A stretch of 7,524 bases of DNA from Hyphomicrobiales bacterium (GTDB lineage Bacteria > Pseudomonadota > Alphaproteobacteria > Rhizobiales > GCA-2746425), in contig NVXB01000003.1 in NCBI GenBank assembly GCA_002746425.1, forward strand, positions 50,765-58,288, read 5' to 3'. This document shows, piece by piece, positions 1-6,077 of the stretch. The notes beneath the pieces are model-generated. The model made no database searches. It was not told the DNA's origin and was given only the letters and a program-made list of their open reading frames with translations. Both the position numbers and the translations under genes were made by a program. The first letter of the stretch is position 1, and each line of letters opens with the position of its first letter.

Positions 1-1532
1 TGCCTGAATTATTGGACAGGCTTGCCAAAACCAAAGCGCATATTTTGGAGCATTGGACAGGTAATGACGGGCCATTGATTTATTCGCTGAATACAGGCGT
101 GGGGGCCTTTAAGGGACAGCGGGTGCAGCCAGAGGATTTGCTTGCTTACCAGCACAACATCATCGTTTCGCACGCCACCGGTTTGGGCGAGCCGTTTGAG
201 CGGGATGTTGTAAGGGCAATGTTGCTGCTGCGCCTGAATGCCTTTGCCGCCGATGTCTCGGGCATTTCGCCCTCTCTGGCGCAGCGCTTTGTTGACTTCC
301 TTAATCTTGGCCTGACCCCGGTTGTGCCGCAAAAAGGCTCGGTCGGCGCCTCCGGGGATTTGGCTCCATTGGCACATTTGTCAGGGGCGCTACTTGGCTA
401 TGAAGAGGCTGAAATAGAATATGAAGGCGTCGTCATGTCTGCGCCCAAAGCCCTGCGGCAGGCTGGGCTGTCGATTGAAGTTGAAATGACCGCCAAGGAT
501 GCCTCGGCGTTGATCAATGGCTCGACCACATCGCTGGCTGTGGCGGTGTTGGCCGTGGCTGATGCCGAAAACATTGTTCGCCACGCGGATATCGGGCTAG
601 CGCTCTCGCTGGAGGCAATGCGATGCGAGCCAGATGCTTTTGACGCCGATTTACACCGTGCAAGGCCGCATATCGGCCAAGCAATAGTGGCACAAAACAT
701 CAGAGCATTAACCCACGGCTCTAGCCGGATGAGCCAGAGCGCCCGCAACACCGTCTTCCCCGATGAGGCGCGTGCGCCGGGCACCAAAGGCCTCGCCCGG
801 GTGCAGGATTCATATTCATTGCGCTGCGCCCCGCAAGTCCACGGCCCGGTGCGCGAGGCTTTAAAATATGCGCGCGGCATTGTTGAAACCGAGATCAATT
901 CCGCCACCGACAATCCGTTAATCATGCATACTGCTGAGGGCCGCCGCGCTATTTCCGGCGGGCATTTTCACGGGCAGTATATTGCCCAGGCTATGGATTT
1001 TCTTGCCATTGCATTCACCGACCTCGCCTCGATCTGCGAACGCCGCGTTGCACGGCTAATTGACCCCGTTATGAGCTTTGGCCTGGCCCGAAACCTCGCT
1101 TCGGGCACGCCAGGGCTGAACACAGGTTATGCAACCGTACAATGCTCGCTGTCCTCGCTGGTGATGGAAAACCGCACACTATCCATGCCAGGTTCGGTGG
1201 ATTCCATTCCCGGTAAAGGCAACGCCGAAGACCATGTATCCAACTCTACCTGGTGCGCGCGAAAGGCTGCTATGATCCTTGAAAACACCCGCGCGGTTGT
1301 TGCTGGTGAAATCCTTGTGGCAGGGCAGGCTTTGTCCAGCATTGCAGAATTGGCGTCCGATCATCCGAGTGCTCCGGCGACAGAGCTGGTTTTGGAAACC
1401 CTAAGGCAAAGTATCCCGTACCGTAACAAAGGTGATATTTGGTTTGCAGGTGATATGCAAAAAGCGACAGAGTTGGTTCGAAAGGCCACATTACTTGGGT
1501 CGTTGGGAGAGTCGGGCGTGGTGATCAACTAA
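1..1532 (+). CDS. HAL/PAL-family aromatic amino acid ammonia-lyase (HutH-like), 5'-truncated
   Basis: This family removes ammonia non-oxidatively from histidine, phenylalanine or tyrosine, using an MIO cofactor formed autocatalytically from Ala-Ser-Gly. The frame is open to the window edge (first full codon at base 3, reading PELLDRL), and roughly 25-30 N-terminal residues seem to be missing compared with bacterial HutH. Counting from the TTG at base 12, the visible marks are YSLNTGVG at 24-31 (catalytic Tyr), S53-H54 (the pair typical of histidine lyases), GSVGASGDLAPLAH at 109-122 with the MIO triad A113-S114-G115 (bases 348-356), ALING at 166-170, QDSYSLR at 265-271, GGHFHGQ at 316-322, SVDSIP at 395-400 and NAEDHVS at 404-410. 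Usual HutH has GGNFHGE or GGNFHAE and NQEDHVS, so this is a divergent member. Ser-His and the Glu of NAEDHVS favour histidine over Phe/Tyr, but no hut genes are visible to confirm a histidine pathway. Family call is firm; substrate is uncertain. Confidence 0.93.
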   Translation, partial: PELLDRLAKTKAHILEHWTGNDGPLIYSLNTGVGAFKGQRVQPEDLLAYQHNIIVSHATGLGEPFERDVVRAMLLLRLNAFAADVSGISPSLAQRFVDFLNLGLTPVVPQKGSVGASGDLAPLAHLSGALLGYEEAEIEYEGVVMSAPKALRQAGLSIEVEMTAKDASALINGSTTSLAVAVLAVADAENIVRHADIGLALSLEAMRCEPDAFDADLHRARPHIGQAIVAQNIRALTHGSSRMSQSARNTVFPDEARAPGTKGLARVQDSYSLRCAPQVHGPVREALKYARGIVETEINSATDNPLIMHTAEGRRAISGGHFHGQYIAQAMDFLAIAFTDLASICERRVARLIDPVMSFGLARNLASGTPGLNTGYATVQCSLSSLVMENRTLSMPGSVDSIPGKGNAEDHVSNSTWCARKAAMILENTRAVVAGEILVAGQALSSIAELASDHPSAPATELVLETLRQSIPYRNKGDIWFAGDMQKATELVRKATLLGSLGESGVVIN

Positions 1533-1982
1533 CGCGGACCTACAGACGCATGACCAGCATATCGGCCACTACAGATGACGGAAAACAAAGAGCTCAACTC
1601 ATCTGCGTTAACAAATAAAGACGATGACAATAGCTTTGATCCGGAGTTAGAGACCTAGGTCTCTAAATATGGAGATATTTATGGTGTGGTTTTAATTGAA
1701 CCATGGAGTCTCCCTCCTCCCACGATTTTTTTTGGCCGAACCCTGTGACATTGCTAATCTTGATTGAGTGTAACTGATACGGCTGCCATGCCTTGCCAAC
1801 CCGCCGGTGAGTTCAATTGAATACGAGCCGTTTAGTGTTGCTGTCTCGCGATTACTGGGTAACTGGCCTCGCCATGCATAAACTGCGCCGCGTCTGAACA
1901 GATTTGTAATCTCTGGGCATCAATGTGTAACAGCGCCTAGTAGGTCTACAGAAGCGTAGAAACATTATGTTTTGAAGAAAAT
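1533..1982. other. 450-base intergenic region without a convincing gene
   Basis: This stretch lies between the end of the lyase gene and the 3' end of tRNA-Gln. It holds a perfect palindrome at 1647-1666, an overlapping inverted repeat at 1665-1680, a run of eight T at 1726-1733 after a C/T-rich stretch, the palindrome TTCAATTGAA at 1812-1821, and a 5-bp inverted repeat TCTAC/GTAGA at 1945-1960. The only ORF of note is a 27-codon frame at 1575-1658 without a recognisable Shine-Dalgarno. I see no clear rho-independent terminator for the lyase gene, no second tRNA and no IS-like termini. The open frames that run into the tRNA are spurious translations of it. Confidence 0.6.
1647..1666. repeat. 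Perfect 20-bp palindrome followed by a second inverted repeat
   Basis: Bases 1647-1666 are two copies of the half-site TTAGAGACCT in perfect inverted orientation with no spacer. The next inverted repeat, AAATAT-GGAG-ATATTT, occupies 1665-1680 and overlaps its last two bases. No T-run follows the palindrome directly, so it does not look like an intrinsic terminator. A dimeric-regulator operator or a recombination or insertion scar are the main possibilities. The symmetry is read directly from the sequence; any function is inference. Confidence 0.7.
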
Positions 1983-2057
1983 TGGCTGGGGCGGCAGGAT
2001 TCGAACCTGCGGTACACGGCATCAAAAGCCGTTGCCTTACCACTTGGCCACGCCCCA
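1983..2057 (-). tRNA. tRNA-Gln (anticodon TTG)
   Basis: On the minus strand the RNA starts TGGGGCG at 2057 and closes with CGCCCCA, then discriminator G and an encoded CCA at 1985-1983, giving 75 nt with a perfect 7-bp acceptor stem. The anticodon stem-loop is ACGGC-TTTTGAT-GCCGT, placing anticodon TTG at 2025-2023 (reads CAA and CAG, glutamine). The T arm contains GGTTCGAATCC. No variable-arm extension or intron is present. The 3' flank is A/T-rich, with TTTTCTTC after the CCA on the minus strand, but without a strong terminator hairpin. No duplicate of the tRNA 3' end is visible in this window that would mark an integrated element. Confidence 0.97.
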
Positions 2058-2063
2058 ATTTTC

Positions 2064-2100
2064 ACAAAGCCTGCAAAGCATCTTTGGTGAACGGCTTTGT
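2064..2100 (-). other. Nested hairpin in the 5' leader of tRNA-Gln
   Basis: Just upstream of the mature tRNA 5' end there is an 8-bp perfect inverted repeat, ACAAAGCC at 2064-2071 and GGCTTTGT at 2093-2100. Nested inside it is a 5-bp repeat, CAAAG at 2074-2078 and CTTTG at 2082-2086, with a 3-base loop. The whole structure ends six bases before the tRNA. If transcribed it would fold immediately 5' of the RNase P cleavage site. It may affect maturation, or it may act as DNA near the promoter. Confidence 0.45.
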
Positions 2101-2128
2101 CTATAGCGATGTATTATCGGCTCTGCAA
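2100..2128 (-). promoter_or_regulatory. Possible sigma70-type promoter for tRNA-Gln
   Basis: On the minus strand TTGCAG (2128-2123) and TATAGA (2105-2100) are separated by 17 bases, about 43 bases from the mature tRNA 5' end. The match to consensus is moderate: 3/6 for the -35 and 4/6 for the -10. The predicted start would fall inside the leader inverted repeat, shortening the hairpin in RNA. An alternative -10, GATAAT (2118-2113), lacks a good -35. Confidence 0.3.
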
Positions 2129-2167
2129 GGTGGCTGGAATGAAAAAATTTATCCAGTTGCAACTTAC

Positions 2168-2198
2168 AAAAAAACCGCCCCCATCGAGGCGGTTTTTT
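2168..2198 (-). terminator. Rho-independent terminator downstream of bioY
   Basis: The 5-bp GC stem CCGCC/GGCGG (2175-2179 and 2188-2192) encloses an 8-base loop. It is flanked by seven A on the left and six T on the right, which extend the pairing. Read on the minus strand it gives a GC hairpin followed by seven T, 17 bases after the bioY stop codon. The symmetry could make it act in both directions, but no plus-strand gene ends here. It separates bioY from the tRNA-Gln unit. Confidence 0.88.
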
Positions 2199-2214
2199 AA
2201 GGTGTTTTTTGCGC

Positions 2215-2823
2215 TTAGCGTTTCTTCAGGAAATGCCAAGTTGCGGGGATCAACGCAGAAGCCAATGCCATTTTGACCAGATCGCCCGCTACAAATGGAT
2301 ACAGGCCCCATTCGAGAATCGGTTTGTCCCAGCCCATCAGATAACCCAACCACAAAAGACCAAGGGTAAAGATGATGACATCGGCGGCCAGCATCAGGCC
2401 AAACAGACGCAGAGGAGAACGATCCCAGCCACGCTCAGCGAAATAACCCACAAAGCCCATGGCGATGACAAAGCCCAGCAGATAACCGCCAGTTCCGCCC
2501 ATCATGTATTGCAGGCCGAATTTTTCAGCGCTGGAGCCCGTGAAAACGTCAAAGCCAAGCGCGCCAATAGCCAGATAGAGCAGCACAGTGGTGAGACCAA
2601 GGCGCATGCCATAGGCAGCGCCAAGGCCCATAATGGCAAATGTTTGCAGGGTCATGGGCACAGGCCAGAAAGGCACGCGCACCTTGGCGGAAATCGCCAG
2701 CAACGCAGCGCCCAACACGGCAAGCGCAACAAAACGAATGAGTGATTGGGTCTGACTTGGCGTGCCAGCAGTCCAAAGAGCTGAGGCAAGCGGGTTGGGC
2801 TGTTTCAGTGTTTGGGCAACCAT
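2215..2823 (-). CDS. bioY: Biotin transporter BioY (ECF S-component)
   Basis: BioY is the substrate-binding integral membrane component of ECF-type biotin uptake. The 202-residue protein has the usual family length and about six hydrophobic segments. Family marks include VPFWPVPMTLQT at 50-61, GGTGGYLLGF at 109-118 and GLYPFVAGDLVKMALA at 173-188. I chose the ATG at 2823 because AAGGA lies ten bases upstream. A GTG seven codons earlier (2844) is also in frame but has no ribosome binding site. No bioM or bioN (ATPase and transmembrane partner) lies next to it: downstream are a terminator and a tRNA, and upstream is a divergent unrelated gene. It therefore either works alone, as reported for some solitary BioY proteins, or uses partners encoded elsewhere. 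I found no TTATMKATAA-type BioR box in the upstream region. Confidence 0.95.
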   Translation of the reverse strand: MVAQTLKQPNPLASALWTAGTPSQTQSLIRFVALAVLGAALLAISAKVRVPFWPVPMTLQTFAIMGLGAAYGMRLGLTTVLLYLAIGALGFDVFTGSSAEKFGLQYMMGGTGGYLLGFVIAMGFVGYFAERGWDRSPLRLFGLMLAADVIIFTLGLLWLGYLMGWDKPILEWGLYPFVAGDLVKMALASALIPATWHFLKKR

Positions 2824-2833
2824 ATTGGTATGA

Positions 2834-2838
2834 TCCTT
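2834..2838 (-). promoter_or_regulatory. Ribosome binding site deciding the bioY start
   Basis: AAGGA on the minus strand sits ten bases before the ATG at 2823. The alternative GTG at 2844 lies upstream of this site and has only a pyrimidine-rich stretch before it, so the shorter bioY product is preferred. Confidence 0.6.
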
Positions 2839-2913
2839 GTGCACAGGGAGGATGAACGCGGTTCTCGCGATCTCAAATAATGTGGCACAGCTTTAGCTGG
2901 TTGCTTGTTGCGA

Positions 2914-2960
2914 AACAAGTTCCAAGGTAGGAGACATTCGAACTATGTCGAACAAGTTCC
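2914..2960. repeat. Direct repeat AACAAGTTCC, two copies
   Basis: The 10-mer AACAAGTTCC occurs at 2914-2923 and 2951-2960, 37 bases apart (about 3.5 helical turns), each preceded by a CGAA-like context. The first copy is also the right arm of the CTTGTT-GCGA-AACAAG hairpin. Both lie upstream of the MBL gene start and of bioY on the other strand. They are candidate regulator half-sites; function is inferred only. Confidence 0.5.
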
Positions 2961-3006
2961 CCACATTTGCAGCGACATTTACAAACACACATGCCGGGAC
3001 ACTCAT

Positions 3007-3915
3007 ATGGCGCTGGCCTTCAACACCGATTTTGATCCTCAACATGGCAGTGCCGTGCCCGTTGCCCCAAATGTGGCGCGCGTAACAGCGCCCAACAGCA
3101 GCTCATTTACCTTTCATGGCACCAACAGCTATCTGATTGGCACACGCTCGCTTGCGATCATTGATCCTGGTCCGCTGGATGAGACGCATTTTGAAGCGTT
3201 AATGCAGGCCATAGACGGGCGACCGGTGGACGCCATCATTTTGACCCACACGCATCTGGACCACACGCCGCTGACCCAAAAGCTGAAACAAGCAACGGGT
3301 GCAGATGTTTACGCGCAAGGGCCGCATCGCGCCTATCGCGAGTTGGATGAAGCCGAAACCGCGCGGCTGGGGCGCAGCGCCGATCTGGCATTTATGCCTG
3401 ATCACCATATGCAAGACGGCGATACGGTATCTGGCCATGATTGGGAGTTGGAGGCGGTGCATACGCCCGGACACACCGCCAATCACATAGCGCTGTCCTT
3501 GCACGGTACAGAGCTGATGTTTTCCGGTGATCATGTGATGGGATGGTCGACGACAATTGTTGCGCCGCCCGATGGTTCGATGACGGATTATCTGCGCTCT
3601 TTGGAGCGGCTGCTGGCCCGCCCGCAAAGCCACTATTTACCGGGGCATGGCGACACCATTCCCAAGGCACATGCCTATGTTAAGGGGCTTAAAACGCACC
3701 GGTTGATGCGCGAATCCGCGATTATGAGACAGCTTGACAAGGGCGTGACATCGATTTCTGAACTGGTGGTGCGGCTATATCGTACCACGCCAGAGCATTT
3801 GCACGGCGCTGCTGCGATGACGGTGCTCGCGCATTTGGAAGCTCTTGTGGAAAATGGCAAAGCCGTTGCCAGCGACACGCCTGCAACGCTGGAAAGCAGT
3901 TTTACACCGCGCTAA
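3007..3915 (+). CDS. MBL-fold metallo-hydrolase with C-terminal winged-helix-like tail
   Basis: This 302-residue cytoplasmic protein has the complete metallo-beta-lactamase fold signature. The metal ligands are T-H81-T-H83-L-D85-H86, H152 in HTPGHT, D175 in FSGDH and H214 in PGHGD. Upstream is the segment FHGTNSYLIGTRSLAIIDPGP at about 36-56, which leads into the first ligand strand, as in the LACTB2 / glyoxalase II-like branch. Residues about 228-290 form a helical, probably winged-helix-like tail containing AAAMTVLAHLEALVENGKA, also as in LACTB2-type proteins. The frame is open back to base 2905, but the ATG at 3007 gives an N-terminus, FNTDFDPQHG, that fits relatives from Hyphomicrobiales; the ribosome binding site there is weak. 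No signal peptide is visible. The substrate cannot be told from sequence: thioester, phosphodiester or RNA hydrolysis are all known in this fold. It ends tail to tail with the DUF1499 gene, 21 bases away, with no clear terminator between. Confidence 0.93.
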   Translation: MALAFNTDFDPQHGSAVPVAPNVARVTAPNSSSFTFHGTNSYLIGTRSLAIIDPGPLDETHFEALMQAIDGRPVDAIILTHTHLDHTPLTQKLKQATGADVYAQGPHRAYRELDEAETARLGRSADLAFMPDHHMQDGDTVSGHDWELEAVHTPGHTANHIALSLHGTELMFSGDHVMGWSTTIVAPPDGSMTDYLRSLERLLARPQSHYLPGHGDTIPKAHAYVKGLKTHRLMRESAIMRQLDKGVTSISELVVRLYRTTPEHLHGAAAMTVLAHLEALVENGKAVASDTPATLESSFTPR

Positions 3916-3936
3916 TACGCTGTGATACTATGAGAA

Positions 3937-4929
3937 TTATTGAGTGAGGGTTGCTTTAACGGCCAAATCCAGCTCACGCAAATAAGTGCGCACACGCCGA
4001 GAATTTGTGCCCAAATCATGCCCGCCCAAACGAGAGGTGGAACGCATATCCACCGCAGAGCCGTCATTTGTAGCAACAACTCGCACAACAACATCATCGA
4101 CAAAACCAAGTACCGGTGTTGTTGAAGTTGCTTCAAAAATGCCGGTGTTGCCAGCTTCCGTATAGAGCTTCACCACATTGCGGCGCAGCACGCTGCCATC
4201 GCCAAGCACAATCGGCTTGAGTTTGGGGATTGGCAAAACTTTGACAAGGATAATGCGGCTCTCACCTTCACCTTCTCCCTCGCCTTCGCCATCACCACTT
4301 TCAGCGACAATCACGACGGGCGGCAGCTCCGCACCAATTTTATAGCCTTCACGTAGCGCAACAATCTTGGCAAGCTTGTAGACTTCAGCTGGTGCGAGCT
4401 TGAATTCCTTGGTTACCAAATCGGGAGAGGCTTCCTGATAGGCAGGCAAAACGGCGTTTATATCCCGGCCATAGGCGATGTCCGCAAGCATGATCGGGGG
4501 GCCAATCGTGGTGGTGGTCGCGCCATTAACGCGCGGCATATACAGCACCGCCACCACAACCATGAAAAACGGGATAAGTGTGAAAAGCGAAATCGCCATG
4601 GCGCTGGCAGCGCGCATACCGCCCTGCACGCCGGTGCGCCAAACTTCCATGAAAGAGTTGAGGCTAAGCCCGAAAGACAGCAGAGATAAAAGACACCCCG
4701 CACCCAGAACAGCCAGCATTTCAGCAACAGGAATAAAGCCAATACGGTGCAGCAAAGCACCCAGCACAGTCACAGCAAAGCCCATGGGGGCAATCTGCCG
4801 CGCCCATTTTGCGGAATTGGAATTGTCGGTACGTCGCCCTAGTGGCTTAGCAATCTTGGTAAAAGATGCGCCCTGGTAACTTCCGACAATCTTATCCAGC
4901 CGACTTTGACCAAACTCAACAGCTGTCAT
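3937..4929 (-). CDS. Membrane-anchored DUF1499 protein with Gly-Glu repeat
   Basis: This 330-residue protein has three predicted membrane segments (about 49-64, 66-88 and 108-130) and a C-terminal soluble domain. Residues about 273-320 contain GFVDDVVVRV and VDMRSTSRLGGHDLGTNSRRVRTYLREL, the hallmark of DUF1499, a family of unknown biochemical function. Basic residues before segment 1 (KWARQ) and between segments 2 and 3 (WRTGVQGGMR) suggest the N-terminus is inside and the DUF1499 domain is periplasmic. An acidic low-complexity insert, GDGEGEGEGEGES at 212-224, splits the domain. The start is the ATG at 4929, with a distant GAGG as a weak ribosome binding site. It is last in a probable operon, 53 bases after the M48 gene; that gap holds an A/T-rich TATAAC-like stretch but no terminator. 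Family call rests mainly on the C-terminal motif. Confidence 0.85.
   Translation of the reverse strand: MTAVEFGQSRLDKIVGSYQGASFTKIAKPLGRRTDNSNSAKWARQIAPMGFAVTVLGALLHRIGFIPVAEMLAVLGAGCLLSLLSFGLSLNSFMEVWRTGVQGGMRAASAMAISLFTLIPFFMVVVAVLYMPRVNGATTTTIGPPIMLADIAYGRDINAVLPAYQEASPDLVTKEFKLAPAEVYKLAKIVALREGYKIGAELPPVVIVAESGDGEGEGEGEGESRIILVKVLPIPKLKPIVLGDGSVLRRNVVKLYTEAGNTGIFEATSTTPVLGFVDDVVVRVVATNDGSAVDMRSTSRLGGHDLGTNSRRVRTYLRELDLAVKATLTQ
4261..4290 (-). repeat. In-frame (Gly-Glu)5 codon repeat
   Basis: Five consecutive Gly-Glu pairs are encoded inside the DUF1499 protein (residues 214-223). The codons vary: Gly uses GGC, GGC, GGA, GGT, GGT and Glu uses GAA, GAG, GAA, GAA, GAG. Synonymous variety of this kind argues that the repeat is not a fresh replication-slippage product, and is compatible with selection on the peptide itself. 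Confidence 0.85.
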
Positions 4930-4982
4930 GGCATTTACGCTGCCTCACTTTGAATGACTGTTATATTTATCACGTGTAAAAT

Positions 4983-6077
4983 CTACCCGCAGACAGAGGC
5001 TAAATGCGTCCATTCCTTGGCGGAAAGCAAGTAATTTTTGGTTAATATTTCATTATAAGATGCGGAATTCATGGCAGTAATGCGCGCTTCTGTCAAAGGA
5101 TGTGTGGATAACATTTCCGTATGGTTAACGGCATTGGCCGCCATTTTTTTCAAAACGCGCCCCAAAACCGCCGGTTGTATGCCCAACCGTTGCATGATGA
5201 TGATGGCATCGTCATCTGCCTCACGCTCCAAGTCGCGGCTGAAACTCATGTTCAAAAGCACTTGCCCGACAGCCAAGACAGCACCGGCACCAGCATAATC
5301 GCCAAACAGGAACCCTGCCATTGCCGATGATGCCCCCACGCGCACGGCAATACGCAGTGAATGTTGCTGTTTAATGTGGCCAAGCTCGTGCGCCAGAACA
5401 GCCAATAATTGTTCCTGCGAGTTGAACAATTCCATAAGCCGTTGAGTGATCAACACTGTACCGCCGGGCAACGCGATAGCATTGGCCATCGGCAGGCGCA
5501 CCAGTTTCAACTCCAACGGCCCCTCAAAATCTCCAGCCTTCGCCAAGGCTACCGCGATCTTTTGTAGGCTGGCGGAGTTTGCGCTGCTCAGGCACACGGC
5601 ATTTGGCTTTGCGGATAAAAGGGCGTTTTCAATGCGCCGGCCAAAAGTAGCTTCAAAACTTTGTGGAATGTATTTTGCAAGCTGATCGGCGGCAGAGGGA
5701 ATGAGGTGTGAGAACATGAGATAGAGCGATGCAACCAGCCCTATCGCCACGGCTATAATTTTTAACCGGCTTATTGCACCGCGCGGCGAGGCTGCGGTTT
5801 TGTCCAAAGGGATGTTCTGCAACCAATGCAAATCGCCCCACGGAAGGTTTTGATCTTCTATGTAGAAACGCCTTGGGTCTCCGCTACCTGATAGCACTAA
5901 ACAGATTGTGCCATGGGATGAGGGTTTGCGGCGCAGTGTTGAGGGATCGACCTCAACAACCTCTCCATCGGCATTATAGAGTGACAGACCACCGTCTATC
6001 ACAGCCCAAAAACCGTGCGGGCGTGCAGTTTCGCCATCAAAGAAGCTTACTGGAATGACTTTTGAGGGAAGCGCCAT
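4983..6077 (-). CDS. M48-family membrane metallopeptidase
   Basis: This is a 364-residue zinc protease of the BepA/Oma1/HtpX clan. Zinc ligands are H230-E231-L-G-H234 (HExxH) and E286 in EREADDDA. Also visible are NAIALPGGTVLIT at 199-211, a hydrophobic stretch at about 248-275, and S324-T-H-P327, the usual STHP motif near the end. An N-terminal domain of about 90 residues (beta-rich, containing FDGETARPHGFWAVIDG) precedes one transmembrane segment at about 104-123. The basic PRGAISRLK just before this segment puts the N-terminus in the cytoplasm and the protease domain in the periplasm. There is no TPR tail of the BepA kind. The ATG at 6077 directly follows the TAA of the DUF898 gene, with six G seven bases upstream as ribosome binding site, so the two are probably translationally coupled. 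All catalytic residues are intact. The likely role is envelope protein quality control or processing; the substrate is unknown. Confidence 0.95.
   Translation of the reverse strand: MALPSKVIPVSFFDGETARPHGFWAVIDGGLSLYNADGEVVEVDPSTLRRKPSSHGTICLVLSGSGDPRRFYIEDQNLPWGDLHWLQNIPLDKTAASPRGAISRLKIIAVAIGLVASLYLMFSHLIPSAADQLAKYIPQSFEATFGRRIENALLSAKPNAVCLSSANSASLQKIAVALAKAGDFEGPLELKLVRLPMANAIALPGGTVLITQRLMELFNSQEQLLAVLAHELGHIKQQHSLRIAVRVGASSAMAGFLFGDYAGAGAVLAVGQVLLNMSFSRDLEREADDDAIIIMQRLGIQPAVLGRVLKKMAANAVNHTEMLSTHPLTEARITAMNSASYNEILTKNYLLSAKEWTHLASVCG

Larger units (their letters stand above)
2824..3006. other. Divergent intergenic region between bioY and the MBL gene
   Basis: The 183 bases must hold the promoters of both divergent genes, but no close sigma70 match stands out. 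The nearest on the plus strand is TGAACG (2853-2858), a 17-base gap, then AATAAT (2876-2881). Symmetric elements are dense: GAAC-GCG-GTTC at 2854-2864, CGCG-GTTCT-CGCG at 2857-2869, CTTGTT-GCGA-AACAAG at 2904-2919, TTCGA-N6-TCGAA at 2937-2952, and two copies of AACAAGTTCC. This density suggests operator sites, but the controlling protein cannot be named. Confidence 0.45.

Noticed and set aside
398..925. 175-codon antisense frame inside the lyase gene
   Set aside because: The sense strand carries continuous HAL family motifs over the whole stretch; the antisense frame has none.
1705..1733. Run of eight T as a terminator for the lyase gene
   Set aside because: The only stem before it is four base pairs (GGAG/CTCC) and is separated from the T-run by eight bases; too weak to call.
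1983..2057. tRNA-Gln as an integration site of a mobile element
   Set aside because: No second copy of the tRNA 3' end and no integrase gene are visible in the window.
1852..2058. Minus-strand open frame of 68 codons through the tRNA
   Set aside because: It contains the tRNA-Gln sequence itself and has no recognisable family features.
1982..2200. Plus-strand open frame starting MAGAAGFEPAVHG
   Set aside because: It is the well-known spurious translation of an antisense tRNA; the tRNA-Gln fold explains the bases.
2209..2745. 178-codon plus-strand frame over bioY
   Set aside because: It is antisense to clear BioY motifs, and its product is a low-complexity His/Gln/Lys-rich sequence typical of a shadow frame.
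2824..3006. BioR box or biotin-type regulatory site upstream of bioY
   Set aside because: No TTATMKATAA-like sequence is present in the bioY upstream region on either strand.
2905..3006. Longer N-terminus for the MBL protein from TTG at 2905
   Set aside because: The extra 34 residues have no family resemblance and the TTG lacks a ribosome binding site; the ATG at 3007 gives the expected N-terminus.
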